This document shows positions 33,713-44,800 of a stretch of DNA of 64,000 nt, piece after piece. The position numbers were made by a program, and so were the translations under genes. Each line of letters starts with the position of its first letter. Position 1 is the first letter of the stretch. The notes beneath the pieces were generated by a model. It was not told the origin of the DNA. It was given only the letters and a program-made list of their open reading frames with translations, and made no database searches. This stretch comes from Apium graveolens (lineage: Eukaryota > Streptophyta > Magnoliopsida > Apiales > Apiaceae). The stretch lies in contig NC_133649.1 in NCBI RefSeq assembly GCF_009905375.1, positions 235,752,201-235,816,200 on the forward strand. Direction: 5' to 3'.

Positions 33713-35378
33713 TGAAAGAAATATGCCCTAAGTCCAATCATGTATGAGGATTTAGGAATAACTTTTATATAATCTGTTTTGATTTCATTGATATTAATAA
33801 AAGACTTGTTTTTTTTTATTACGGGCTCTATCTATTTTAAGTGTTTAAATAAGATATACCACAGTTTAGAGTAAGGCTTTTTATGGATTGTGATGAGATC
33901 ATAATAATGAGACCTAAAAGATGATAACTCTAAACTTAAATAGTTCCTGGTCGTAGGATTACTAACTGGTAATTAATAATCTGCAAAGATCGGTACATAC
34001 TATGCTTGCTTCATTATGAAGGATGTCTGTTCTCATAGACATTTGTGTGGTGACACTATAGCTAGTATGTAGGTGCTTATTATAGAATAAGTTCATTGAA
34101 CATGACTCACACAGCTGAACAACTGATGGAGTTCACTCACGTGTCAGCAGTTGTTCACATAGTGTTAGTTGTACAAGTATCCTTAGACTTGAGGTCATCA
34201 TAGTCATCTTGTGTACACTGAACTATGCTTTGGTTTAGTTCTTAGTCTCCAGGGATAATTATAAGGGCTCTACTGGGTATAGGAATTTGTACATGAAGAT
34301 AGTGTATGATCAATAAAGGATCTACCCCTTCCAGTGAAGGAAGAGAATGTTCAATGCTGATCCACTTATGCTAGTCCAGGAATCTCTGGCCAGAGTGAAT
34401 GAAATTAAAAAGGAGTTTCTAATTTACATTAAATAGAACTAAGCATAGTGAATGGGAAAGCAAGTGATTAAATAAGATAGGCTTGACACAAGTTTCATGC
34501 CTTATATTTAATCGTGACATTGTAGGGTAGAAGGAATTGATTGTACGGTAACTACTCACTGAATAGGTTCTTGGTATTCTAAGCAGTGAATTCGTATTAT
34601 CTGGATAGTCGCGATATGCTGAGAAGTATCCCTCACGATGTAGAATAAATATGATTAATTAATTAATCATATTTAATGAATTAGAGAATTTATATAAATA
34701 ATGATAAAATAGTTTTATTATTATTTATTTCTACTACCGGCTTAATATTGAACCTACAGGGTCACACCATAAAAGATAATGATTTAATGGTGGAGGAATT
34801 AATTAATAATGGCTGATAATTATTTATTTATGAAATAAATAATTAACTGGCAAATTTAATAATTGATTAAATGAGATTTAATTGATTATAAATTAATTAA
34901 GAAAAAGTTCTTAATATTATTAATTAAGAATTTAATTTTTTGGAAATTAAATCAAGTGAGAGAATTATTTCTAAAGTGTTTAGAAAAAGGATTAATAATT
35001 AAAAGGTGTTTTAATTATTAGTGAGAATAATAAAAGGTTAATAATAATAATATTTTATGGGAAAATTTTCAGCTAAAAATTTTGCCTATAAATATACTAT
35101 TATAAACCCTATTTTTTGCCTCAACCTAAAAAAATTTACAAAAAACCCTAATTCTCTCCACCTCCTCCTCCTTCATTACATCGATTTCTGGGTGGATACT
35201 GGTGGAGTGCTTTACACTTGAGGAGTAGCTGCTAGGGATCTCCGCTCGTTGTTCTTGGATCGCTTTTAAAGGTTAAAAATCGATCCCATATGTTTTAATC
35301 ACGATTTGTATACTTTTATTTGGATTTTATATCAAGAAAATTGTTTTACCATGCTTCTGTGATAGATAAAATCCTACA
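33713..35378 (+). mobile_element. Solo LTR K (1666 bp) inside element G integrase
   Basis: Starts TGAAAGAAATATGCCCTAAG and ends AAAATCCTACA, bracketed by the perfect duplication CATTG. No primer site, polypurine tract or coding is present, and no second LTR, so it is a solo LTR left by recombination between the two LTRs of a full element. Orientation is plus, judged from a TATAAATA box at 35087-35094 followed by a leader-like ACCCTAATTCTCTCC. The opening resembles a widespread plant Copia LTR type with ATGCCCTAA near its start. Confidence 0.82.
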
Positions 35379-35383
35379 CATTG
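35379..35383 (+). repeat. Target-site duplication CATTG, right copy, solo LTR K
   Basis: Matches 33708-33712. Confidence 0.9.
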
Positions 35384-35507
35384 GTCCAAAGAGATCCAAA
35401 TGTAACATATGATATGGTTCAGTGATAGAGAATTATGTTTTACTTTTAAAAGATGCTCTTCTTTGTTTGGACTTTTGGCAAGCATCACAAAGACCATCAG
35501 ATGAGTA
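35384..35507 (-). pseudogene. pol: Element G pol fragment: integrase zinc domain
   Basis: Minus strand reads SSDGLCDACQKSKQRRASFK, a stop, then HLDLFGPM at the insertion point of solo LTR K. These are the second half of the HHCC domain and the first catalytic Asp of Copia integrase. It follows the gag stop directly: the protease and the first half of the zinc domain are missing, so an internal deletion of several hundred bp is inferred. Confidence 0.75.
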
Positions 35508-36660
35508 TATCATGTTTCTTCATTTTCAGAATCAGTGGAATCCATCCAATCCTTGCTTGATGTAATCAAGGCTTTGTTCTTCCCTTTGTCATGCTTTGTC
35601 TTTTTGCACTCTGTAGCAAAGCGACCAGGTTCATCACAGTTGTAGCACTTGATTTTTGATCTATCAATTTTTCCAGCTTTAGAGTCCTTTCCTTCTCTTC
35701 TTCCAGACGACTTCCTTTCTCCTCCAGTGAACTTCTTCCTGAAGCTTCTTTTCTTCTGAGACTTCCTGAACTGCATCCTCTTGAAGCCCTTAACTAGCAA
35801 TGCAGCTATTTGCATGACATCAGAATCTGTCATATTCTCATCAGTTTCAGAATCAGTATCATCATCAGTATTTGATGATGAATCATCAGTATCTGATTCT
35901 GGCAGATTGTTCTCTTTCCTTGCAGCTTCAACAGACCTGTCTTTTGAAACTTTAGCATTCACTTTCAAAGCAACTGATATTCCCTTGTTGTTTTTCCTCT
36001 CTTTCCTTTGCTGAACTTCCAAATCATGAGTTCTCAGCATGCCATAGATTTCATCCAGAGTGATTATTTCCAAATCATACTGATGTCGTATGATTGAAGT
36101 CTGAGTCTCCCGTTCCTCATTCAAAGCTCTCAGAAATTTGGTCTTTGAATCTTCCATATCATACACCTTTCCCAGCAAAGATAGATTGTTAAGCAGAGTG
36201 AGAAACCTGTCATAGATGTCGGTGAGACATTCATCAGACTTGGCCTCAAAGTGTTCATATTCTTGAATTAGAACAACCCTTATGTTCTTCTTGATGGCCA
36301 TGGTTCCTTGACATTGAGTCTCAAGGGCATCCCAGATTTCCTTGGCCATCTTGTAGGCTATAACCCTGTTTGACATCACAGAGTCAAGATTGTTATGCAA
36401 AATGTTTCTTACCTTTGCATCCTTCAACACAACAACTTTCTCTTCTGGTGTTCACTCACTCTTCTCCTTCAACTGAAGGTGTTCAGCAACAGGAGGAGTT
36501 GCAGGCACCAGTTTTGTTGGCTTGTAAGGTCCATCATTGATTACGTCGAGGTAGTCTGGATCTGTAGCTTCCAGGTGCATGAGCATCTTCACCTTCCATG
36601 TAGGATACTCAGTTTTTTTAGAATGTCGATTTTAATACTTTCATAGTTGTTCAGAGACAT
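35508..36660 (-). pseudogene. gag: Copia element G gag
   Basis: Starts at ATG 36660 (MSLNNYESIKIDIL), 36 bp after the primer site. A frameshift within the first 20 codons and a TGA at about 36455 interrupt it; from 36430 it is open for 306 residues to 35510. It contains the UBN2-type capsid region (VRNILHNNLDSVMSNRVIAY, IWDALETQCQG, YDRFLTLLNNLSLLG) and, near the end, a zinc knuckle CYNCDEPGRFATEC in which the expected His is Arg. An acidic, Ser/Asp-rich tract precedes the basic knuckle region. Gag packages the RNA in virus-like particles in the cytoplasm. Confidence 0.85.
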
Positions 36661-36695
36661 GTTTAGATCGTTTCTGATTGTAAATTTATCAGTTT

Positions 36696-36707
36696 GCTCT
36701 GATACCA
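36696..36707 (-). other. Primer binding site of element G (tRNA-iMet)
   Basis: On the minus strand TGGTATCAGAGC, a perfect match to the plant initiator tRNA-Met primer site, 12 bases after the presumed LTR end. Confidence 0.92.
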
Positions 36708-36719
36708 ATTATTTCCCAG

Positions 36720-37203
36720 TGGTAATACAATTATTTAAGGGGGGTTGGATATAATTGTATAGATGTTTCGAACAACTATAAAAATATAACAGTTCTTTAT
36801 ATTTCTGATAAAAACTGTTACAAACTCTCTCAAGAAATACTGATGTTCTTGAGAGCTGCTAGGTCGTACAATACTCGAGTTAATCACTATGTGATGACCT
36901 AAACTGTGTCTATATAATACACAGCTGCTACAAATCAATCTAAGATATGCATTATCAGTTACTAACAGAAAATGATACATATCTTTAACTAAATACATAA
37001 AGTCCTTTCACTCAGAACGTAATAGATATCCATCCCTTAAGATAAGGAACATAATTAATTCATAACAGACTGCCTTCAAATGCTAATGACATGCAAATAC
37101 TGATGATGCATCAAATCCTGACGATACATCAAATACTGATGACATCTAAAATGTAATCAGATCATGAGCTTCTTCTGATCATTGAGAATCAGCACGTAAG
37201 ACA
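36720..37203 (-). repeat. 5' LTR of element G (about 484 bp)
   Basis: On the minus strand it starts TGTCTTACGTGCTGATTC at 37203 and ends GTATTACCA at 36720. Near its start lie four imperfect tandem units built on CATCAGTATTTGATG. A truncated relative in plus orientation occurs at 41553-41851. The expected target duplication at 37204-37208 is TTCCA. Confidence 0.75.
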
Positions 37204-38071
37204 TTCCAAGCCCGGACATTTGTCATCATCAAAAGTAACATATGTGCTTTCCATGATTTTCTTTTTTTCAATCACATAGACTTTGTATGTAGTTCTCTCC
37301 AGTGAATATCCAAGAAAAAATTGCCTCAAAAACTTTAGAGTTCAATTTTCCGACATATTCAGAGTTGTCCTTTAGAATATAACACTTGATTTCAAACACA
37401 TGAAGATGTTTCACAGTAGGCTTTTTTTAGATAGGATTGAGTAGGGTGATTTTCCAAGATTTTTGTTGATGAGATATCTGCTTTGAGTATAGCATGCAGT
37501 GTTAATAGGTTCTTCCCAAAAACTTGTTGGCAATTTGGCATCTTGCAGCATTGTTCTAGAAACCTCCACTAATGTTTTATTTTTCCTTTCCATAACACCA
37601 TTTTGTTGAGGTGTCCTAGCTACTATGAATTCTTTGACAATGCCCTTGTCTTTGCAGAATTCAGTTAGAGTTACATTTCTGAATTTTTTGTCATTTATCA
37701 CTCCTCAATCTTTTTACACAATTCTGATCTTCAGCCTATTTCTCAATCTTCTTGATGTGTTCAATTATGATGTGTGGAGTTTCATCTTTTGAATACATAA
37801 ATTCTACCTATTTGTACCTTGAGTAGTCATCCACCATCATAAGTGCATATTTCTTTCTTGAAATTGACAGGACATTAACTGGTCCAAATAAGTCCGTGTG
37901 AATAAGTTGCAAAGGTGCACTTATGGAATTCACAGTTTTACTCTTGTGACTTGATCTTTTCATTTTTCCTTTTTGACAGGCTTCACAAACTTCATTTTGA
38001 TCAAACTTCAGATTTGGCAAGTCTCTCACTAACTCCTTTTTGACTAGAGTGTTGATTGCTTTGTAATTCAA
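37204..38071 (-). pseudogene. pol: Copia element H pol: integrase
   Basis: Minus strand: MNYKAINTLVKKELVRDLPN and CEACQKGK (zinc domain), then HTDLFGPVNVLSISRKKYAL (first catalytic Asp), a degraded stretch, FIVARTPQQNGVMERKNKTL (catalytic Glu) and the C-terminal region to about 37220 (FLGYSLERTTYKVY in shifted frames). Stops and shifts near 37430, 37700 and 37800 break it. It is cut at 37203 by element G; the RT half is outside the window. Confidence 0.82.
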
Positions 38072-38101
38072 GTGAGAGAGATTTTTATGCCATAATTTGC
38101 T

Positions 38102-38515
38102 TTATTCTTCAAATGTCTTGGTGTACAAGCAACAAATTCCATCCTCATTTGCTGAGTTCAAATCTGCAACAAATAGGCTACCCTTTCTTACTTCTTTCAG
38201 AGCAACTTCATTAGTCTTTTTGCTGATGATTAAGCATTCTCCTTTGTCAAATTTGACATTAAATCCTCTATCTGTGAATTGACTGACATTTAGAAGATTT
38301 ACTTCCAAACCAGCAACCAATGCTACATCTTCAATGACAATATTTCCTGAAATCAATTTGCCATATCCCATTGTGAAACCTTTGTCGTTGTATCTAAAAG
38401 TCACTAATGTACCAGCCATCTCCTCAAACTGTGATAGCAGGGCCATGTCACCTATCATATGTCTTGAGCATCCACTGTCTATGATCCATATGACTTTCTT
38501 CACTTTAGCCTGCAC
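38102..38515 (-). pseudogene. pol: Copia element H protease and pre-integrase region
   Basis: An open frame of 137 residues contains the aspartic protease active-site segment IIDSGCSRHM, then VAGLEVNLLNVSQFTDRGFN and KKTNEVALKEVRKGSLFVAD, typical of the stretch between protease and integrase in Copia pol. A stop near 38104 separates it from the zinc domain. It parallels 17500-17860 of element C. Confidence 0.82.
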
Positions 38516-39716
38516 ACAATGAGGATTAAGTATTTTTATCTACTCAAGCAGTGTTGGATACTTTCTTCTTGTTAACCGAATGTGCAGAATTAGAATGAGT
38601 TGATTCAGAAAGAATGGTGTTCATTTCGTGATTTGCATGTTCCTTTTTTGCTGCAGACTCAATATTGATTTCCTTGAGATCTATTCTCAGCTTATGACAA
38701 CTTGTCATTACTTTCATATGGCAAGGAATGCAATCAAATTTATCACAGAAGGAATAGGGATCTTCAGTCTTTGCTTCATTATACTTACATGCTCCCTATC
38801 TTGACTCACTAGCAGCCTTTTTACAAAGGTGAGTTAGATGATTTGTAGAGCCACATTTCTGACATTGTTTTCTAGGAGCATCTGTAATAAATGCAAAGTT
38901 ATTGCTTTTATTTATCCTAATATTCCCATTTATGTTTATCTTTCTCTTTCCTGCATTCTTAGTTTTAACCTCCTTGATTGGCTTTTTGGAAGTTTGATCA
39001 ACCATGGGCTTCTTCTCAGCTTTGGAAGTTGGAGTTGTTTCTGTATTTTTCTTTTCATTGTCTTCATCAGCAATTTCTTGCTTTATGATCAACTCTTCTT
39101 CACTGAAATTTACTTCACATGCTTTGAACATAGGTGAGCCAACCTTTCTCAGCATAGATGGGACATCTTCACTTTCAGTTGATTTTCCCTTATCACCTTC
39201 AACTTTCTTGTTATTATTCAATGTATCATAATGCAAGCCAATAGATATGTTAACACATGGTTTGTTTATCCCATAGTACTGACCAACTAACTGAAATGCA
39301 TTTTTGAATGATTTCAATTTTACTTCATTCTTCTCTAGCTTCTCCCTCAACATAGCTTCTATCTCAGTAGCACACTTTAGCTTGTTCTTAAGATTTCATT
39401 TTCTTGCTTGACAGTTTCAAGCTCAAAAAGCTGCAGTTCTAGATCTTATTTCTCAATCTCAAGCTTCTCATTTGTTTTTGATAACCTACTGACCTCTTCA
39501 GTAGCTGCTACCAAGCTAGTATGAATGTGGAACATTTCCATGCTTATCTTTTCAACAGTCTCCTTATATTGACTAACATTCAAATCAATAGTAGTAAGAG
39601 TTGGTCATTTGTCTTTGATGAGGATGACTCTCCTTTCTTCAAGACCATGCGTGCATAGTTTCCAACCTCCTCATCTTCATCATTGTCAGAATCATCCCAA
39701 CTCTTATCGAGGTCTC
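38516..39716 (-). pseudogene. gag: Copia element H gag, C-terminal half
   Basis: Minus strand. It begins abruptly at about 39716 with SWDDSDNDEDEEVGNYARMV, the acidic tract that normally follows the first zinc knuckle of SIRE-type gag. A coiled coil follows (ATEEVSRLSKTNEKLEIEK, ETVKQENEIL) with several stops and shifts, then an open stretch 39353-38796 (MLREKLEKNEVKLKSFKNAF) ending in the zinc knuckle CQKCGSTNHLTHLC, and a tail with a CxxFDCIPC segment. The N-terminal capsid half is absent: the sequence upstream is LTR. Confidence 0.78.
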
Positions 39717-40301
39717 TGAGTTCTCGAATGTGAACTTGACTTGTTGTGGTCTATGAGTTCTCGAATGTAAACTTGACTTGTCGAGGTCTCCAAGTCTTTG
39801 CATGTAGAATTGACTTGTCGATATCTCCAATCTTCATATCTTCATTTTGGCTTAATGATATCTCTGAGTTATCGAATGCAGTAATGACTTGTCGATATCT
39901 TTAATCTTCATATCTTCATTTGGCTTGTCGATATCTCTGAGACTCCTTGATAGGTTATCCTTGACTTCTCAATAAGTCATTCAGGAGTTCTCGAATGACT
40001 TCTCTATATGACTTGATCTGTGACTTGAGATTTATTGACTTAGAATGTTTTTCCCAAAAAAGATTTATTCAACTCCAAGCTTCTTCACAATTTCTCTGAG
40101 ACATGATCTTCTTGATCTTCTTCCAGAGTTTATTCTTAGGCTTGAGACTGTGTACAGAATAATACTCCAGTCTAATCTATGACATTTTTATAGAATCAAG
40201 TAATACTGTACAAAATACAAATTTAGATTATCATAAAACTAATTCTTAGGGCTTTCAATTTGATTTAGTCTTGTTATGATACAGGCATGTCTTGCACAAC
40301 A
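39717..40301 (-). repeat. Truncated 5' LTR of element H
   Basis: On the minus strand it starts TGTTGTGCAAGACATGCCTG at 40301 and carries several TCGACAAGTCA-type words (39720-40010). The usual LTR 3' end, the C-run and the primer site are missing; the sequence passes straight into gag near 39716. A deletion of the LTR end, leader and gag N-terminus is inferred. Confidence 0.7.
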
Positions 40302-41095
40302 ACTTCTTTCTTACCTCTTTTGTAGGGAACCATACAAATTCAAATTATAATATAACAATATAATTAATAAATCAAGAAAAGATATTAAAAAACAATACTA
40401 ATACTATTACAAGCGAAATATGGTTTCGTTTGGTTGGTTGGTAAACATCTTACTGAAAAGTATGCTAACACTTTTCAAAATATAATTAATAAATAAAAAA
40501 ACTAGGAAAACAATAACTATATTATTATAAGCGAAATATGATTTCATTTGGTCGGTTGGTTAACACCTTCCTAAAACGTATGCTAACACCTTCCAGTTTA
40601 AACAAATATAATTTTATTAAAAAAATTAAATCATGTATCTAATATAACTACAAAATCTATGAATTATTATCCAACTTAATTTCTAATTGCCCTCAAATTA
40701 TTTCTTACCTTTTTTAAGAAACCATACACTTTCAAAATTAATTTTAGTAATTCAAATCATAATATACCAATATAATTAATAAATCAATAAAAAACTAAAA
40801 GGACAATATTTAAAAATATATTACTAATATTATTATAAGCGAAACATGGTTTCATTTGGTCGATTGGTTAACACCTTCCCAAAAAATATGTTTACAACAA
40901 AATTTAAATAAATATAATTTTATTAAAGAAAAATAAATAATGTATCTAATATAAATACAAACTCTATGAATTATTATCCAAGTTAAATTCTAATTGCACT
41001 CAACTTCTTTATTACCTCTTTTGTAGGGAAACATGCAAAATTAATATTAATAATCCAAATTATAATATAACAATATAATATCAAGAAAAAATTAA

Positions 41096-41146
<51 letters not shown>

Positions 41147-41552
41147 ATTATAAGCGAAATATGGTTTCGTTTGGTCGATTGGTGAACATCTTACTGAAAA
41201 GTATGCTAATACTATTTAAAATATAATTAATAAATCAAGAAAAAAAATTAGGAAATAATATTTAAAAAACAATACCAAATCATCCAAGACTCCACTTTCC
41301 TACAGGCTATGCACCCGCGCAGCGAAGCGAAGTAGGAGGAAGTTTTAAGACTTTAACTATCTAAATTTTGAATCCTTCAATAATATGATACATAAAAAAT
41401 AATATGTAAATATTTTGAATTCATTAATCTCAATAATATATAATGATTATTTTTATATTTATTTATATAAAATAATAAAATTACAAATGTTATAATCAGC
41501 CTGTGCATCACACAGATTATAGGTTAGTTATTATATTATAAGTTAAATCATC
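40302..41552. repeat. AT-rich region with ~310-400 bp degenerate tandem units and an (AAT)n run
   Basis: The phrase GCGAAATATGGTTTCGTTTG (or close variants) occurs at about 40410, 40528, 40838 and 41151, each followed by GGTTGGT and AACAC/AACATCTT. A second phrase, CTTACCTCTTTTGTAGGGAA or a close variant, recurs at about 40310, 40705 and 41010. The units are therefore 300-400 bp with internal deletions. An (AAT)n run of about 16 units lies at 41096-41143. No coding. Confidence 0.65.
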
Positions 41553-41851
41553 CTAAAGTAAAATGTTACGTGCTGATTCTCAATGATCAGGAGGAGCTCA
41601 AGAATTGACTATGTTTGGATGTCATCAGTATTTGATGTATCGTCAGGATTTGATGCATCATCAGTATCTACAGAACATCAGCATCTGAAGGCAGTCTGTT
41701 GTGAAGAATGATTATGTTCCTTATTTTAAGGGATGGATATCTGTTACGTTCTGAGTGATAGGACTTTGTATATTCAGTTAAAGATAATTATCATTATCTG
41801 TTAGTAATTGATAATGCATATCTTAGACTAATTTGTAGCGGTTATGTTATT
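41553..41851 (+). repeat. Truncated LTR of the element G family (plus strand)
   Basis: Starts TGTTACGTGCTGATTCTCAA and follows the LTR of element G, including the GATTTGATGCATCATCAG units, for about 300 bp, then ends abruptly near 41851 against element E coding sequence. No primer site or internal G sequence follows, so it is a fragment joined by deletion or by illegitimate recombination. Confidence 0.7.
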
Positions 41852-44800
41852 TGCCTATCATGGAGGGCCCTCAGGTAAGTGAGGTAAATACTTATGTCCC
41901 TACTTCTTCTACCTCTCAAGTTTCTTTTCCATTGACTGTGGCTATGAAATCTGTGTCAATGACCTAACAGATGCCTACCCAAGCCACAAAATCCAAAACT
42001 TCAAAATCCAAATCAAAGGAACCACACTCTGGTGTCTCTCAAAAGATGTCAGTTTCAAAATCTACCAAAAACAAAGAGGGGAGTGTGAAGGTGGGTGAGA
42101 TTGGTGAGGGACAGGGTGAAAATCAAAGAAGCCCTAAGAATAAGGATGGTGAGTGTACCCAAACCTAGCCACACCACAGTTTCTCAACAAATTGTGGTGC
42201 TTAATAAGGAAATTAGCACATCTCTAGTTTCATCCTCCCAAAAGGATGCTACTATTGAAACAAGCTCCCAACCAGGAGCACGGGCCAATAGGGTTAGGGA
42301 CACAGACTCACCCCAGACTCATACAAGAAAGAAGAAGTCTATAAAACTTGGGGATGCACAGGGATCACACACAGTGCAAACTGCAGCTAAAGACTCAGTC
42401 ACTGCACCTTCTCAAACTCAGTTTGATGTGGCTCCAATAAATGTGGAGTCATGGCCAAAATCTCTAACAATAAACATCTCGCACACACTAGATACACAAA
42501 AACCTCCCACCAATTCTCTGGATGTGGATATGATTCACATATCAATTTATGATTCTCCTTCTTTAACTCTGTTGGAGAAGCCAAAATTCAGTGCAAGTGC
42601 GCATCATCTTGCATCATCTTCTAGATGATCTGTTGGCTCACTTGCCAATTCTTTCAGGAACTATTGAGACTTATGTGCCTAAATTATCATCAATCTGCAC
42701 ATAGTCCATAATAGTTTCTACTCCAAACTCTATCATTTCCTCTATTCTGATGCATATTGTTCATCCATCGGCTAGTGATTTTATCCCGACGTATATGTCT
42801 AACAGCAGTCATCCATCAGCTATCCTAACCACTACCCCGATAGATGTTCCTCATCCTTCGGTACTCACTACATAAGCTGAATTTTCAACAATTGTTACAA
42901 GTGTAGATGAGCTAGTAGTTGCACAATCACTCTTAGGATTGAGGGAAGGGAGTGAAAACAGAGTGAGAGGTTGAGTTGCTCTCAGGCAAAAGGAGAGGAA
43001 AAGAGAGAAAATATGCAGGCTATTTCTTCCAGCCTGGCAAAAGTGAGTGAAGGGAGTTCCACCTTAATAGGTGAAGGTGAGGGTGTGAGGGTGGTGAGCC
43101 AAGGGGAGCCTTTGATGCAAGAATATAAAGATCATGAGAGAAATGCAGGTACTGAAGTTTGGGAAGAGCCTATTATTAGTGAGTTAATGGATGTCAATGA
43201 AGCTGACAAGAAACAACTATTTCAGCAAGATTATCAAGCTGTCTTAGATTCTGTTTCTTTTGATGCTGAGGCATTTACTCATCCTATTCCAGCTTATCAA
43301 ATTCTAGCTGAATAGGGAAATGAGGCAGCTAAGAGAACTTTGAATCTGGTACACACAACTGCTTCTATGCAAAGGGCTAATGATGCAGTCAATGCCTTGC
43401 CTATTACAACTGGTATAGATTCTGATTCTCTCAATGGTGAATTTGGAGACAGTGGTGGAGATGATGAAGAGGAGGAGCCCATGGATTTAGGGGGAAAAGC
43501 TGGTTCAAGCAGAAATACAAGCACTCCATCATGGATGTTTAGCAAAGAATGCAGTGAGCATCATTTCAAGTCAACCCTAATCTCTCTCATCAAACAGACC
43601 AATACAGCTCTTCAAGCCTCCACAGATGCCAACACCAAAAGTCTGCTGCAAGCTCATCTCAACTCCCTTCAATTACATCAAATATTAAATCTCAAATAGA
43701 CTCAGGAGGTAGATGCACTCGAAGCCTCCATAACTGATATCAAGAGGGATGTATCTGACAGATTGGAGTCTAAGCTTCCTGAAGCTACAATGAGAGATCT
43801 ACATCAAAGACTCAGGAAGGATTCTAAAACAAACTCCAAAATTGATGTTGTTAACCGAAGGGTGATTAACCTAGAGAGTGAGCTCACTAAAATCAGACTC
43901 AATCAAGCTCATCAAACTATGCTTCTTCAACAGCTGGTGGATGCACATACCAAACCTAAAACTTCTCAACTTGATGCTAACAAAAAGGGGGAGAAAGGCT
44001 CAATCACCTCAGTTAGTCAAGGTGCTGCAAGTGAGGGGGAGATAGTGCTGAAGATAAATGTCAGCAAGGTAATTGTTTCAGAAATCACCTTCACTAAGCC
44101 ACCAGTGATAGACAGTATAGATTTGATCAATCTCAAGGCATCTGAACTGAATGAAAAGTGGGAGGAGTTTGACAAGAAGATTGAGCAGAAATTTGGTCAA
44201 ATAGAGAAACCAGACAAGATCTTTCATCACTTATCTCGAGTCAAGCAAATCTTAGTGAATGAAATGAGTCTGGGTAATATGAAAAAGGGCCAACCTTCAT
44301 GTATAAAGTATTAAAATCCATCTTGGTTTTGAAGTCCAAAAGAAATTATCCAAAGTCATCTGACAAGAACCCCTTGGATCTTATGTTTGAGACTCCAAGG
44401 CCAGATGAAAAGAAGCTGTTGGCAAGGTCCATTACATTCTTCAAGGATCCAACTGACTCTATACTAAAGAGAAGAATTTCTAAGATCTACAGGAATGGGA
44501 AAGAAATCTGTGTGGTGGTTGGATACCCCCAGTTTCCAGAAGCTAAGAAGGAAGAAAAGGAGAGAATTAAACAAGAAAAGAAGCAAACTTCTTTAGATGC
44601 TAAGAAGCTCAAACAGAAGATAAAGCAAGCTGCTATAGTATCCAAGCTTCAAGCTGTGAAAACTGCAACTGAGATTTCTGAGAAGCAACCTAAGATAGCT
44701 GAAGCTCAGGATCAGAAAATGCACAAGGAACCTCAACAGACAAAGAATCCAAGATATAAAGTCAGGGTCAAAAGAAGATTGGACTTCAGTGATGATGAGA

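Larger units (their letters stand above)
32469..37203 (-). mobile_element. Copia element G (minus strand), 5' portion, interrupted by solo LTR K
   Basis: 5' LTR (36720-37203), primer site, gag, a deletion over protease, then integrase split by solo LTR K, ending at the RT start where element F (with D, C, A and B inside) is inserted. The RT-RNase H end and the 3' LTR should lie beyond the left window edge. G is inserted in element H, whose coding stops at 37204. Confidence 0.82.
37204..40301 (-). mobile_element. Copia element H (SIRE-like, minus strand), 5' portion
   Basis: Partial 5' LTR (39717-40301) joined by deletion to gag, then protease and integrase, cut at 37203 by insertion of element G. 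Its LTR start equals that of element F and is very close to that of element I, so H, F and I belong to one family. It is inserted in a locally repeated AT-rich sequence (40302 onward); the expected duplication is ACTTC. Confidence 0.8.

Noticed and set aside
41270..41340. GC-rich phrase GCACCCGCGCAGCGAAGCGA as a possible Helitron end
   Set aside because: No CTRR terminus or proper hairpin next to it, and no partner end could be defined.
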